Positions 25,860 to 37,729 of a stretch of 64,000 nucleotides of DNA are shown here, piece by piece. The notes under the pieces are model-generated. The model saw only the letters and a program-made list of their open reading frames with translations. It made no database searches and was not told where the DNA came from. The position numbers and the translations under genes were made by a program. Every line of letters starts with the position of its first letter. The first letter of the stretch is position 1. This stretch comes from Quillaja saponaria. Taxonomy: Eukaryota > Streptophyta > Magnoliopsida > Fabales > Quillajaceae. The stretch covers positions 16,988,001 to 17,052,000 of the forward strand of contig CM055607.1 of assembly GCA_029379385.1 (NCBI GenBank), in the 5' to 3' direction.

Positions 25860-26560
25860 CCTTCAAAATCCTTAAAAATAATAAACTTTTGTCCTTAAAT
25901 TGTTAATGAATTCAATAATTTACATGGATATACTAATTATTATAAAATCCCAAACTATCGTAGATATATTAATTCCCTAATTATGATTGTTCATGACTTA
26001 TCATACAACTTATATATTATAAATTAATTATAATAAATATTATAATATAATCAATAATTATCATCAATATATTAATTACCATAAATATTATAAAATTATA
26101 ATTTCAACAAGGTCTATTTAATATAAATTTGATGAGAAAAATAATAAATAATTATAATTTCACTAATTTTCAAGTTAATTAGTAATTATAATCACTAAGT
26201 TTAAAATTACTATTTATCATAAATAAATATACTACAAAAGTGCTAATTAATTTAAACTTTCCAAAATCACTAATATATTAACAATAAACTAATTATCAAA
26301 AAAATTATAATTTAAAAAAGGCTAATAATTATAATATAACATAAATTAATTATATCAAAATATTATTATTTCAACAAGATTACTAATTATAATATATATT
26401 ATAAATTTTAATTTCATCAATTATTCTACATTAAATAATAATATATATGATTACACATTAAAATATAAAAAGTATAATAAATTATAAATTAAATTAATAA
26501 AAATACTATTTATAATATATAATATAAATTAATTATATTCAAATAATAAAATCACTATTT
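25860..26560. other. AT-rich 5' region of the MULE transposase gene
   Basis: About 700 bases of aattataatata-like sequence lie between the transposase start and the truncated end of LTR copy 3. There is no coding signal. It resembles the AT-rich stretch that follows the leader of the related MULE end at 58745-59058, which supports it being transposon 5' UTR or intron. Confidence 0.4.
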
Positions 26561-29500
26561 ATAGTACCAAAAAGGTACTAACATCACTCAACACAAGTAA
26601 TATAACATATAGAGTAACATCATGTAACAATGTTCATGTTTTAATTCAAAATACACGTACACATTGGTATTCGTCATAAATTTACAACTTACATGATTTA
26701 TAAGATCACAAATAAATCAAAGCAATCATAACATACAAAGCAAACAAAGGCCAACGAGTAACTCAGCCCCTGCACAACAATATCACCTCCCATCCAGGCA
26801 TTTACAGGCCCGCGCAACAGATTAATTTCAGTACATAATCCATCCCACAGGGGCTGACCACTCAAACTTTAAAAAAAAGCTTTTATCCAAAATCAAATAT
26901 CTTAGAATTTTAAATCAACATATGTTAGGTACACCTGGATTTCAGTTTCGGAAATCAAAATCATTTATCAGAAAAATTTCAATTTGTTATTCCTTATATA
27001 TCACAAACAATTTCAAACAAGCACAATTTAAATAACTCACTGAAACATTGCATTTGTACATTTATTTAAATAGACATACAATTACACATAATAATCTAGC
27101 CCCTAAGGACAATAATTAACCACTCACCTTTAATCTATCTCATTCATCACTTATGATTGCATTCACGTGTGTTGTTAATTTAATCACACTTTCCGAAGTT
27201 GCAATTACATTTTCCAACTCATAAAATCAACATTTGGTATAGATATGTTTGTTTATGAAAATTTTCTATTAAGTCTTTATATGTCAAGTATTATGAATTG
27301 TATTTTGTGTGACAAGGTTGATAATGAATAGACATTTTAGATGTCTTGACATGTATAAGGTAGAAGGAAACTATTAAAAAAGATAGAAAATACTAGTGAG
27401 TTAGAAATATTAAAACTGTCCAAACTTGGGATTTGAACCAGTGTTCACTATAATAGTCACATATTTCTCTAGGAAATTCTAAATCTAGTTTTATAAAATA
27501 TTAGACACATGTAGCTTTATAATGGTATATCATTTGAAATTTTTTTTATTTATATATCAATACAGTTTATTCTGTGAAGTTGCATCAATTGTAAAACACA
27601 GGATTTTGGCAACTCTGACCTTACCTCAGTTATCAGAACATAACTTTCTCTAGGAAAAAGGAAATTCAATTTCATTTGTTGGAATTATTAATAGACAAGT
27701 ATATCTTTCTAGATAGGTATCATATGTATTATTTGGATACATATCCTAATACAGTTAATTATTTAAAGTTTACTCCTTTTAGGCATTTTTATAACCCTTG
27801 GATATATGTTTATTTTTACTTACATACTTAATCAAATTTAATAAAACCTAGTCTAAACATTATCATTAGGATGTTAACTACCTTTCTTATTTAGAAACTT
27901 TTCCTAAAATTAGCCTTAAACTCATTCGATTCTTTACATAAACAAACACAGGGCACTCGTAAAATTCCTGGTTGTCAATATCGGACTCTAAAGCTTATAA
28001 AAACTTCATATTCAGGAATTAAATTACGAAACTTTCTAATCTTACCTATCAAGGTATTAGAGCATTTCATCTTAAGAACTTTATTCCTAATTTAACCTTT
28101 AAAACTCTCTAAAGTCAGTTACATTGAAACAGGTTTAATCAGTATCTGAAAATCATAACCATAAGTTCCATCACCTCCAAAATATTCATAAAAGGAATTA
28201 AAACTGCACTACTACAGATTTACTATTTAGTATGTTAGGAACAACTTTTATGTAAAGATCCAAAACTAATTCCAACCACAAGCCCCGACGAAGTTTCCCT
28301 AAACTGACTGAAGCTTACTAAAATTCCTGTATGGACCTAGCCTCAGTTCCATAGCTCTAATAATCCGTATGCTTCGAATCAGGTTACACAATTTTGCATG
28401 TATTCATCTTAAGACCCTAACCTACACTTTTTATTTGTAACTATTAATTTAATTCAGTTCCGAAAATATTTGAAATGTTAGATTTCTCTAACTTGCAAAA
28501 TCTGCCTTGCTTCACTTCAATAACCACTTCCAAGTTACTTTCCACGATTCTTAAATCATACATAATTACACCAAGTATATTTCTTGAAAATTAAATCTCT
28601 TTAACTCTTTAACCGAATATTTTAAAATTACGTTAATTAGTTCCATATCATATTTCTTAATTAGCTATTTTATTTATCAAACCTAGGGAAGTCAACTTCT
28701 ATATATACTGATAACACTTAATTTCTTTTATACACCGTTGTCAAATACTTTAAAAAAATATTTAGTTTCCATTAGTGTGTATGCATTTGTATATACACAT
28801 TACACCAAGAATTCATACTACTATATCCTACTTGAATCCTTTTCATACTACTTATATCCCAACTTTGAATCCTAGATAAATTACTTATCTAAAATTTATC
28901 TAACTTAGAGTATATAAGTCCTATATTAACATACTTAAATTTCCAATTTACTCATTCTACAATTAGATATAATTATCTTATATATCCATTGTTCTTAAAC
29001 TTTTGATTAGAATTTTCTTAGTCCTTAATTCTAAATCATCAACTATATAAAAAAAATATAAAGAAATAAAAGCCACAAGCTAACTAGCTACTGACAAAGC
29101 TCATGGTAAGGAGGAGTTTTCTGCACCTAACTCCCTTTGCTTCCATGGCTAGATTAGGAAGAATGGGGAAGCTATCCCTTTTGTTGCTGGCTGCCCTGCC
29201 ACCTGAGGTAGCACGACAGCTTTTCCATTAAACTTAAAGTCCTCCATGGCCTGAGGTGAACCAGCTAGTTGAAGGGAGGCTCTAGTACACGCCAAAATGC
29301 AAAACAAGGCAACTACCCTTTTGGTTGTCTCGGCTGAGCTAAGGAAGAAGAATACATCTCATGATGAAATGATACAAGGCCACAGAGCAAAAAGGAAGAG
29401 TGTTGTAGCAATACTTAAAGAGCACGACTAGCAAAGCAAGGAAAAGAAACACTAGGTTCGATTTCTTGAAGATTTTGGCTATAGTCCTTGCTGTCCAACT

Positions 29501-30050
29501 AATTCCCATGGCAGCTAGGCTTAACGGAAGGCTAGGCCAACGAAAATCACACCAACAAGAAGGGAGGAGAATAATGTTCACAACTAAATTTTAAGAAGAC
29601 ACCAATATACTCTAGAACTAACTAAAACAGAAGAGGAACAAGTGTGGTAGTGGAAAGACAAAGGGAAGAAGGTACTCAGCCCCTAAAGGAAAAAAAAAAC
29701 TTAGAAATAAAATATTAGTGCACATGTGATAATTATGACTCTAATTTATCTATAATTATAAATAAATATATATATATATATACTCAATTATTATTTTATA
29801 ATTCATTATATTCATAACAAATTTTATTTACTAATACATTTTAAATGAAATGAATTCCAAGTCCAAGTCAATCTATAATATAATCAAAATACATTTTCCA
29901 ATTAATATGTATGTGTGCGTATATATATATATATATACACACACTAGAGTTTATTCACTTTAAACCTAATTTGCTTAAAATTTTATTCGCCTAATTATAC
30001 AGGTCATGTACTGGACATTCTAAAATATACATTAAATTATCAGGATATCA
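26560..30050 (-). mobile_element. LTR copy 3, truncated at its 3' side
   Basis: In reverse orientation this matches the family: the palindrome at 26564-26578, gggctgaccactcaa at 26851, and a 5' terminus ending ...caggatatca at 30050. The outermost 250-550 bp expected on the left, including tgtcacacc, are missing, so one target duplication cannot be checked. It lies between the AT-rich 5' region of the transposase gene and the tandem TIR array of the MULE. Confidence 0.75.
26564..26578. promoter_or_regulatory. Conserved LTR palindrome (copy 3)
   Basis: The sequence gtaccaaaaaggtac keeps perfect arms (gtacc/ggtac). Confidence 0.5.
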
Positions 30051-30052
30051 TA

Positions 30053-32550
30053 TTACCTAAATTTACAATAAAAATGAATGAGAAAGTGTAAATTTGTGGA
30101 AGTGTTTGTGAATATATAGGGTAAAGAGGAGGAGAGGAGAAGATGAGAAAGTATGTTTGCTGAATGCAAAGTGTGTTTGCTAAGAATGTAAGAGAAAGGA
30201 GGAGATATAATACATATATGCATGAAGGGAGAAGGGGGAAGAGTGGTATATATGCACAAGGGAGGGGGTTCACATGTTGGAGGAAGATTTTTATGGTGGG
30301 GAGGAAAAGGGAAGAGGAAAGTAAGGAAGCATGCATGCTGCATGCATACAGCTTTGCAGGCAAAAATTTCAGTCTTTGCAGAGGAAAATTGAAGACATCA
30401 CATGAAGGGAGGAAGAGAAGTAACCAAAAGGACATATGAAGCCTGAAAGTGTGCCCATAGAAGGCATGTAAAAGGCTTGTGGATGACGTGAGTTGGTGGC
30501 ATGATGAGGAGGGAGAAATCGATTTTTTAAAATCTGATTTCTCAGTTTGTCTTATTTTGGATATTGAGTTTTTAAATCCACCATTTTGGGCATAAATTTT
30601 GGAGAGTTAGACCTATTTGTCTGAACTATTCAAGGGAAAGAAAGGTATATGTGCATGAGATATGGGGTTTATGGGTTGGAGGAAGATTTTTTTAGGCAGG
30701 GAAGGAAAAAGGGAAGGGAAAGTAGGGAAGCATACATGCAACTTTGCAGGCAAAAATTTTAGCCTTTGTAGAGAAAAATTAAAGGAATCACAAGAAGGGA
30801 GGAAAGAGAAGTAATCAAAAGGACAAAACAAGCCTAAAAGTGTGGTTGGCCATGGAAGGTGTGTGGATGGCATGAGTTGGTGTGAGTTGAAGATGTGACG
30901 AGGAGGGAGAAACCGAATTTTCAAAATCTAGTTTCTAAGTTTGCCTCATTTTGGATATTGAGTTTTTGTATATACCATTTTGGGTATAAATTTTAGGAGT
31001 TAGACCTATTTGTCCAAATTATTCCAGGGAAATAGAGGTATATATGCATGAGGGAGGGGGTTTATAGGTTTGGAAAAATTTTTTGTAGCAGGGGAGGAAA
31101 AAGGGAAGAGGAAGTAGGGAAGCATGCATGCTATATGCATGTAACTTTAAAGGAAAAAATTTTAGTCTTTACAAGAGAAAAATTGAAGGCATCATGTGAA
31201 GGAAGGAAGAGAAGTAACCAAAAGGATAAAACATGCCTAAAAGTGTACCCGTGGAAGGCGTGTAGATAGCGTGAGTTAGTGGTGTGACAAGGAGGGAGAA
31301 ATTAGATTTTTAAAATCTAGTTTCTACTGTTTATCCCATTTTGGATAATGAGTTTGTGAATCTATCATTTTGGGTATATCTTTTGGTAGTTGGACCCATT
31401 TGTCCAAACTATTTAGGGGAAAAATGGGTATATATGCATGAGGGAGGGGGTTAATGGGTTGGGGGAAAGATTTTTGTGCCAGGGAGGAAAAGGGAAGGGG
31501 AAGTATGCATGTAGCTTTGCAAGCAAAAGTTTCAGCCTTTGTAGAGGAAAATTGAAGGCATCACGTAAAGGGAGGAAGAGAAGTAACTAAAAGGACAAAA
31601 GAAGCCTAAAAGTGTGGTTGGCCTATGGAAGGTGTGTGGAAGGCTTATGGATGGCGTGAGTTAAAGGTGTGACGAAGAGGAGAGAAACCTAATTTTCAAA
31701 ATCTGGTTTCTAAGTCTGCCTTGTTTTGGATAATGAGTTTTTGAATCTACTATTTGATTATAACTTTTGGAGTTAGATTCATTTGTCCAAACTATTCAAG
31801 GGGAAGAGGGGTATATATGTATGAGGGAGGGAGTTCATGGGTTGGAGGAAGATTTTTATGGTGGGGAGAAAAAGGGAAGGGGAAGCAAAGAAGTAAAGAA
31901 GCATGTATGCTATATGCATGCAACTTTACAGGCAAAAATTTCAGGCTTTGTAAAGAAAAATTAAAGGCATCACATGAAGGGAGGAAGAGAATTAACCAAA
32001 AGGACAAAATAAGCTTGAAAGTATGCCCATGGAAGGCGTGTGGATAGCTTGAATTGGAGGCGTGATGAGGAGCAAGAAATCGAATTTGGAAAAAAATCCA
32101 GTTTCTTAGTTTGTTCCATTTTGGATATTGACTTTTTGAATCTATCATTTTGGAGTTGGACCTATTTGTCTAAACTATTCAGGGGAAAAGAGGTGTATAT
32201 ATGCATAAGGGAAGAGGCTCATGGGTTGGGGAGAAGATTTTTGTGATGGGGAGGAAAAGGGAAAGGGAAGTAAGGAAGCATGCATGCAGCTTTGCTAGCA
32301 AAAATCTCAGCTTTTGCAGAGGAAAATTGAAAGCATCATGTGAAGGGAGGAAGAGAAGTAACCAAAAGGACAAAACAAGCCTAAAAGTGTGGTTAGCTCA
32401 TGGAAGGCATGTGGAAAGGTGCAGTGGATGGCATGAGTTGGAGGGGTGACAAGGAGGGAGAAATTGGATTTTCTTTTGGATATTGAGTTTTTGAATCTAC
32501 CATTTTAGGTAGAACTTTAGGGAGTTAGACCTATTTTTCCAAATTATTCA
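30053..32550 (-). repeat. Tandem right TIR array of the MULE, about six units of 370-390 bp
   Basis: Unit ends (the TIR outer edge, ctatttgtc..aactattc) fall near 30630, 31023, 31414, 31798, 32180 and 32549, a spacing of 369-393 bases. Each unit carries tatatatgcatgaggga, a G/A-rich stretch, gcatgcatgc near caggcaaaaattt, and ggaagagaagtaac (30411, 30801, 31205, 31574, 31983, 32349). The innermost unit continues into a leader (30053-30200) that also occurs, reversed, at 58640-58745. The short open frames here on both strands repeat from unit to unit and are by-products of the repeat, not genes. Confidence 0.88.
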
Positions 32551-32559
32551 ACCAATATA
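32551..32559. repeat. Right 9-bp target duplication of the composite MULE
   Basis: accaatata matches gccaatata at 13367-13375 except at the first base. Confidence 0.7.
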
Positions 32560-33331
32560 CATTACTAGAAGGGCATTCGGTACTCTCAAGTTTGATGCAT
32601 GAAATGCCCCGCCTAAGTTGATAGCTTTTGTAGTGGACATCCAAAAAATGACTTTTTATGTCCTATCTGTGTCCTATTGTTACCACCACACAACTTGGTG
32701 GTACAACATTTTATGATAATTTTGTTTTTTTTCACATATTTGTATTTATTTAATTTTCAACCCAACAGATTTCTCTTGTTAATATATAACTTTTTTAGAA
32801 GTTGGGCCTAACAAATATTTAACTTTTTGTTCTATTCAATTAGAAACACAAACCATGTAAAGACAAAGTTAAGTTAAAAGTTGCACTCCACCGTTAAAGG
32901 TAAAAAATGTAATTTTGTAATTGAAGCTAATTCATTTTACCAAAATCTTGTATCACCCTCAACTTACGTTCACTTGCAATCTATAGCAAGCACACATTTC
33001 TTCCTAAATTGAAAATTCAATTCCTTTTAGCTCATGTTCAAAGTTTAATTGTTCGTGCAAACTTCAAAGTTCAAACTCTGAATCTTCGTGTCAAGTTTAA
33101 AGCTTTTCCATTATACTACAATTGTAGTGTTTGAAGTTGTTGTTCATGTATCAGCCCCCAACCCATACTAGTTCATTCACAATCCCTAGTGAGCACCTAT
33201 TCCTTCCCAAATAGAAAATTCAATTTCTAATAACTCACATTCAAAGTTTGATTGTTCATGTGAACTTCAAAGTTCGAACTCTGAATCTTCTTGTCAAGTT
33301 TAAAGCTCGTTTTTCAATAAATTACAGCTAT
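32560..33331. other. Older repeat DNA with a 203-bp tandem duplication
   Basis: It starts cattactagaagggcattcgg, which resembles a decayed CACTA-type terminus. The segment at about 32970-33110 is repeated at about 33173-33311 (period 203; shared core aactctgaatcttc). The second repeat continues across solo LTR copy 4 into 36782 onward (tagtgtttgaa), showing that the LTR inserted into it. No coding sequence is seen. Confidence 0.5.
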
Positions 33332-34664
33332 TATTATGACCTTCAAAACTCGATATCGTAAAAATAAAATAAAAAAATTGAGCATTAGATATAAGGTATA
33401 ACATCTAGTTATAAAATAATAAATACGTAAACAAATTAATTAAATAATAAAATGCGGGAACTTGTTATAATCTGATAACTTAGTATATGTTTTAAAATTG
33501 TGTATAATTTAATATTTTATAGTACAGAAAATTTTGACCAAGCAAAATTTAATTGATTGAATAAGTGATACATGTATATGTTAAGATTTAATTTGCACCG
33601 CACACTTCTTATACGTTGACAACTTTTGATATTTAATTTTTCTTATTTTCACCTTTGTCTTTTCTCTTTGTTTTTCCTTCCCCATCGCCTTTGTCCTCTT
33701 GTCTTTCTATTTTAGCCTGAATTTCTGTCTTTCTCTCCCTTGTTCTCAATTCTTCCAGCCTTCTTTTCTTCTTAATGGGTTGTGGTGCTTCCAATTTCCA
33801 GCTGGTTACTTGAGCCCTCTTGTACCTAAGTTTAGCTTGGTTTGAACCTTACAAGGTTTACTGCTCTGCTTGGGGCTGCTATGGCCGAGTTTTCCTCTAT
33901 TGTTCCTCCCCCTTTCTTGATGCCATTTCAAGTTTAGTTGCTAGCTTAAGTAATAGAAATCTTGCTTGCCGCAACCAAGTGAAGGTATAAGTTTTATCCT
34001 TTCTTTCTTCTTTGCTTTAACGTGTTCATTCTCTTTGGTTGTCGTGGGTATAAACTCTTTAGGAAATGTATATGTTCTATTTCAACCAAGAATTTCCAAC
34101 TAAGCTTACTTGAATTCCAAGCCGTGAGCACCCAAAGTTGATGTGTGGATGTGTGTTAGTGTGAAAGTGAGTTTAAGAGAAAACTGTGTAGCTGTAATAA
34201 AGCTGTTATTATGCCCTATTTTCAGCCTGTTGTAGCCATTTGGGAGGAAAGAATTGACAGCCACTTTGCCTTGGTGTGCCACTTTTGTTGTGGTTAACAA
34301 CTGAGGCATTCTCCCTCACAGGTAACTTGAAGTATGGCAGCAAGCATGCTACCATGTATGCCGTGGCATTTGAGGCAAGCTTAAACTTGATTTCTTAAAA
34401 GTTTATCTTGGCTTTGAAGTGGTAGAATAATATGGAAGTAAGTGCAAGAAACTTCAGTACCTTATAACTTTAAATAATTAAATCAAGTTAAACTAAATGA
34501 TTGAAATCTAACCAATATTAAGTACACTTAAATAGTTAATTAGAAGACATTGAAACTAAATATGTAAGTTGAAGTTTAATAAATACAATATAAACACTAT
34601 AAATTAATGAATTGTACAATGTGTTGATAAATGTATGAACATACATGCATATATATTAAAGAAA

Positions 34665-34725
<61 letters not shown>

Positions 34726-36776
34726 GTTTAGGAATTAATTCATGTAGGTTTCAATTATTAGAAACTAATTAGGAAACATGAAATTTATTAGGTTAACGTT
34801 AAGCTATAGAATTTGAGTTATTGACTAAATTGAACTAGTCATGAGATATTCGGTAAAGGAGTTAAGAGAACCTTAAGTTTAGTGTATGCTTAGAAATTGA
34901 GTTTTATGAATTCCATTAATTAAATAGTCAATTGAAAGATATAGACAATTGATTAGGTTAATGTGGAACTCGGTAATTAGTGTATGAGTAAAGTTAATAT
35001 TGGGATTATTGGTAATAGAGATTTTAGGAATTTAAATTAGTTTATTAAAATGACCAATCCAAGGAGGTTGTGAAATGCCTAAAAAGAGTAAACTTTAAAT
35101 AATTAAATGTACTATTATACACATATAAATAATATGTATGATACTTATCTAGAAAGATATAATTGTCTATTAATATATCCAACAAACGGAATTGGATTTC
35201 CTTTTTCCTAAAGAAAGTTATGTTCAATTAATTAAGGTAAGGTCAGTGCTACCAAAATCTTGCGTTTTGCAGAAATTAATGCAATTTCAAATAATAAACT
35301 GTATTGATATACAAATTTAATAAATTTTACGAAACTGGATTTGGAATTTTCTAGAGGAAGATATGAGTATTAAAGTGAACACTAGTCCAAACCCCAAGTT
35401 TGGACAGTTTCAACATCTTTAACTCACTCGTGTTTTTTTACTTTTCTAATATTTTTTTTCTACCCAATGCACTATCAAGACATCTAAAATGTCTTTTCAT
35501 TATCAACCTTACCAACTTGACATGTAATAGATTAAGAGAAAACTTTCATAAAGAAACCTATATAAGTTGAGATATAAGCTTAGTAATTAAAATGTTATAA
35601 CAATAACATTTATGAACTAAGTATTATTTGGAAATATGAATTTCAATTCCAGATCCTAACATAGACCAAATGAGATACATGAACACAAGTGCAAGTGACG
35701 AATGAAATCAGTTAAAGATGAGTGGTTAATTGTTGCATTTGGAGGCTAGATTATTAGGTTGAATTGTATGTATATTTAAATTAATGTGCAAGTTCAATGT
35801 TTTAGTGAGTTGTTTGAATCATGTTTATTTGAAATTGGTTTTGGTTGATAAGGGCCAACAAAGTGAAATTTTCTGAGAAATAATTTTTACTTCCAAAATT
35901 GAGATCCAGGTGCACCTAGGATATTCTGATAAATATTTTTTTTTTTAAAAATTGAATGGTCAGCCCTGGTGGGATGGATTATGTACAAAGATCAATTTGT
36001 TGTGTGGATGCGTAAATGCCCGGTAGGGGGTGATACTGTTGTGCAGGGCTGGGTTACTCGTTGGCCCTTTACCTGCTTTGTATGCTATTATTACTCTGAT
36101 TAATTTGTGATCCTATGAATCATGTAAATTGTGAATTTATGATGATTAAAATGTATACGTGTATTGTGAATAAAGACATGAACATTGTTACATGATGTAA
36201 CTATATATGTTATATACTTGTGTTGAGTGATGCTAGTACCCTTGGGGTACGATTTTCCGTTCACGGAGTCCGTAAGACTCACCCCTCTCTTATAGATTTT
36301 TTTTTAGTAATAGGAGCTCAGTACATGGCGTCGTAGAGCTTGTGACTTGCCAATAGAATACGACAAGGTATTTTCAAGATCTCAGACTTGAAGTCAGGAA
36401 TGAAAGTTTGCAGTCACACTAGAACAATGGGGAGTCTAATTTTGTATGATGTAAAAGTCTAGTAATTGGTCTTGTTTATGATGTGGATGGAGCGAGGTTC
36501 TTTATTGTTTATGCATTATTGTTGGGTGAAATCATGAACATATGTGTTTGTATATTGGAGCCATGTTCCATATTGCTGGAAATCTCTGCCAATATTCTCA
36601 GTAAATTTGTAATCGTTTCAGAAAATAAACTTTACAATGAACTTCTATCTTATAAAAGTTGCTTATATTCTTTAGTTGGGTCAAGAGTCATGTTGTTACT
36701 TTGTTTTGAAGTCAGGGTTACGGAGGTTTGGTTATCTAATTCTCCAGACAGTCATACTTCCGTGTAGGGTATGACA
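33332..36776 (+). mobile_element. Solo LTR, copy 4 (3445 bp), TSD gctat
   Basis: It starts tattatgacc and ends gggtatgaca, and gctat flanks both ends (33327-33331 and 36777-36781). It contains gccctggtgggatgg at 35963, aatgcccggtagggg at 36015, the palindrome at 36236-36250 and a (TA)n run at 34665-34721. It is very close in sequence to copy 5 over about 34480-35200 versus 39165-39900, so the two are recent relatives. Confidence 0.92.
36236..36250. promoter_or_regulatory. Conserved LTR palindrome (copy 4)
   Basis: The sequence gtacccttggggtac lies at the family position, followed by the conserved gattttcc. Confidence 0.5.
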
Positions 36777-36781
36777 GCTAT

Positions 36782-37729
36782 AGTGTTTGAAAGTTCTTGT
36801 GTTCCACTATTATTTTCATTCTCCACTTAAGTCTAAGGTTAGTAATTTTTTTCAATTCTTCTAAAATCTTATATTATTTGGTAGTCCATTCAGTATTTTA
36901 AAATTTATAATGTTAAATAATGGCTCCATTCTCACATATAGTATAAGTTAAACATAAATAGGTCTTTGAATTTTCATTATAGTTCTTGCATCTTTGTGTT
37001 TTCCATCCATGATACTCGGTTTTTTTTTTTTAGAGGTAATGGATTTTTCAAATTGTTCAAGCTACTTCATTGATAGATGCTTATGCACATCATAATGGTT
37101 AATGAATTGGTTCTCAACAAGATAAGGCCCAACAAATATCCACTAGCCTTAATCACGGTTAATTTTTTTATTTTTAAGAATATATGGTGTATATATTTTT
37201 TTTTATAAAATTCATTATTGTTAGTACTTATCTATAAGTGCAAAGGATCCAAAGTGCTTTATGTTTGAATTTGCAGACACCATGAAAGCCCCATTATTTT
37301 TTAGATGTTAGATGATTCTTCATGGTATATTTTTATTGAATATGACTGTGGTACTTATTGATTTGGAAAAGGTTGTGCAACACTTCTGAGACATTATAAG
37401 CCATCGCAAGGCGAGATACTTTTGTTTATTTATAAAGTAACGCAAAGTTTTCATATATGGCTTTTAAGTCAATTCGCAATGGAAATTGAATTTGAACCAG
37501 TTAAACATATTGAGGTGAAAAGAATTGAGGAGAATTTATTTTCGAATCACCTAAATTCAATAAGTAGAACAAGTATTATAAATTATTAAAGTATGTACTT
37601 ATTTTATAAATCTTTTTCATTCTTGTTATAGTAGCCAATTTCCTTTTTCTATATATTATTTTGATTGATCAGGGAAGCCCATCTTCATTGTTTCCCTTCA
37701 TGAATGAAGTAAATGGTTATCTTTAATTA
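36782..37729. other. Old repetitive DNA between two solo LTRs, no gene recognised
   Basis: The left end continues the tandem repeat interrupted by copy 4. The rest is AT-rich with short open frames (for example around 37260-37560) that resemble no protein I know. It may be a decayed DNA transposon that continues after copy 5 at 45290. Confidence 0.35.

Larger units (their letters stand above)
13376..32550 (-). mobile_element. Composite Mutator-like element with tandem right TIRs, MuDR transposase and plant-mobile-domain gene
   Basis: The element is bounded by a 9-bp duplication (13367-13375 and 32551-32559) and by inward-facing TIRs that share ggacaaatgggt, ccaaaat.gtagatt and aatatccaaaa. 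Reading on the minus strand, the order is: about six tandem TIR units with a leader (32550-30053), solo LTR copy 3 nested at 30050-26560, AT-rich 5' region, MuDR-type transposase (25836-18780) split by solo LTR copy 2 (24936-20562), PMD gene (18430-16985), an unidentified acidic coding remnant (about 15850-15660), an AT minisatellite (15010-13785) and the single left TIR unit. Without the nested LTRs the element is about 11 kb. Both genes are broken by stops and frameshifts, so it is not autonomous now. Gene content and TIRs establish the superfamily; the assembly of parts is my inference. Confidence 0.75.

Noticed and set aside
30040..32449. Many open frames of 60-130 aa on both strands
   Set aside because: They recur with each TIR unit and arise from purine-rich sequence and its complement; composition is low complexity and no start context or family is seen.
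34665..34721. Long (TA)n run as a possible regulatory or origin element
   Set aside because: Simple microsatellite inside an LTR; similar runs occur in other copies at different lengths.
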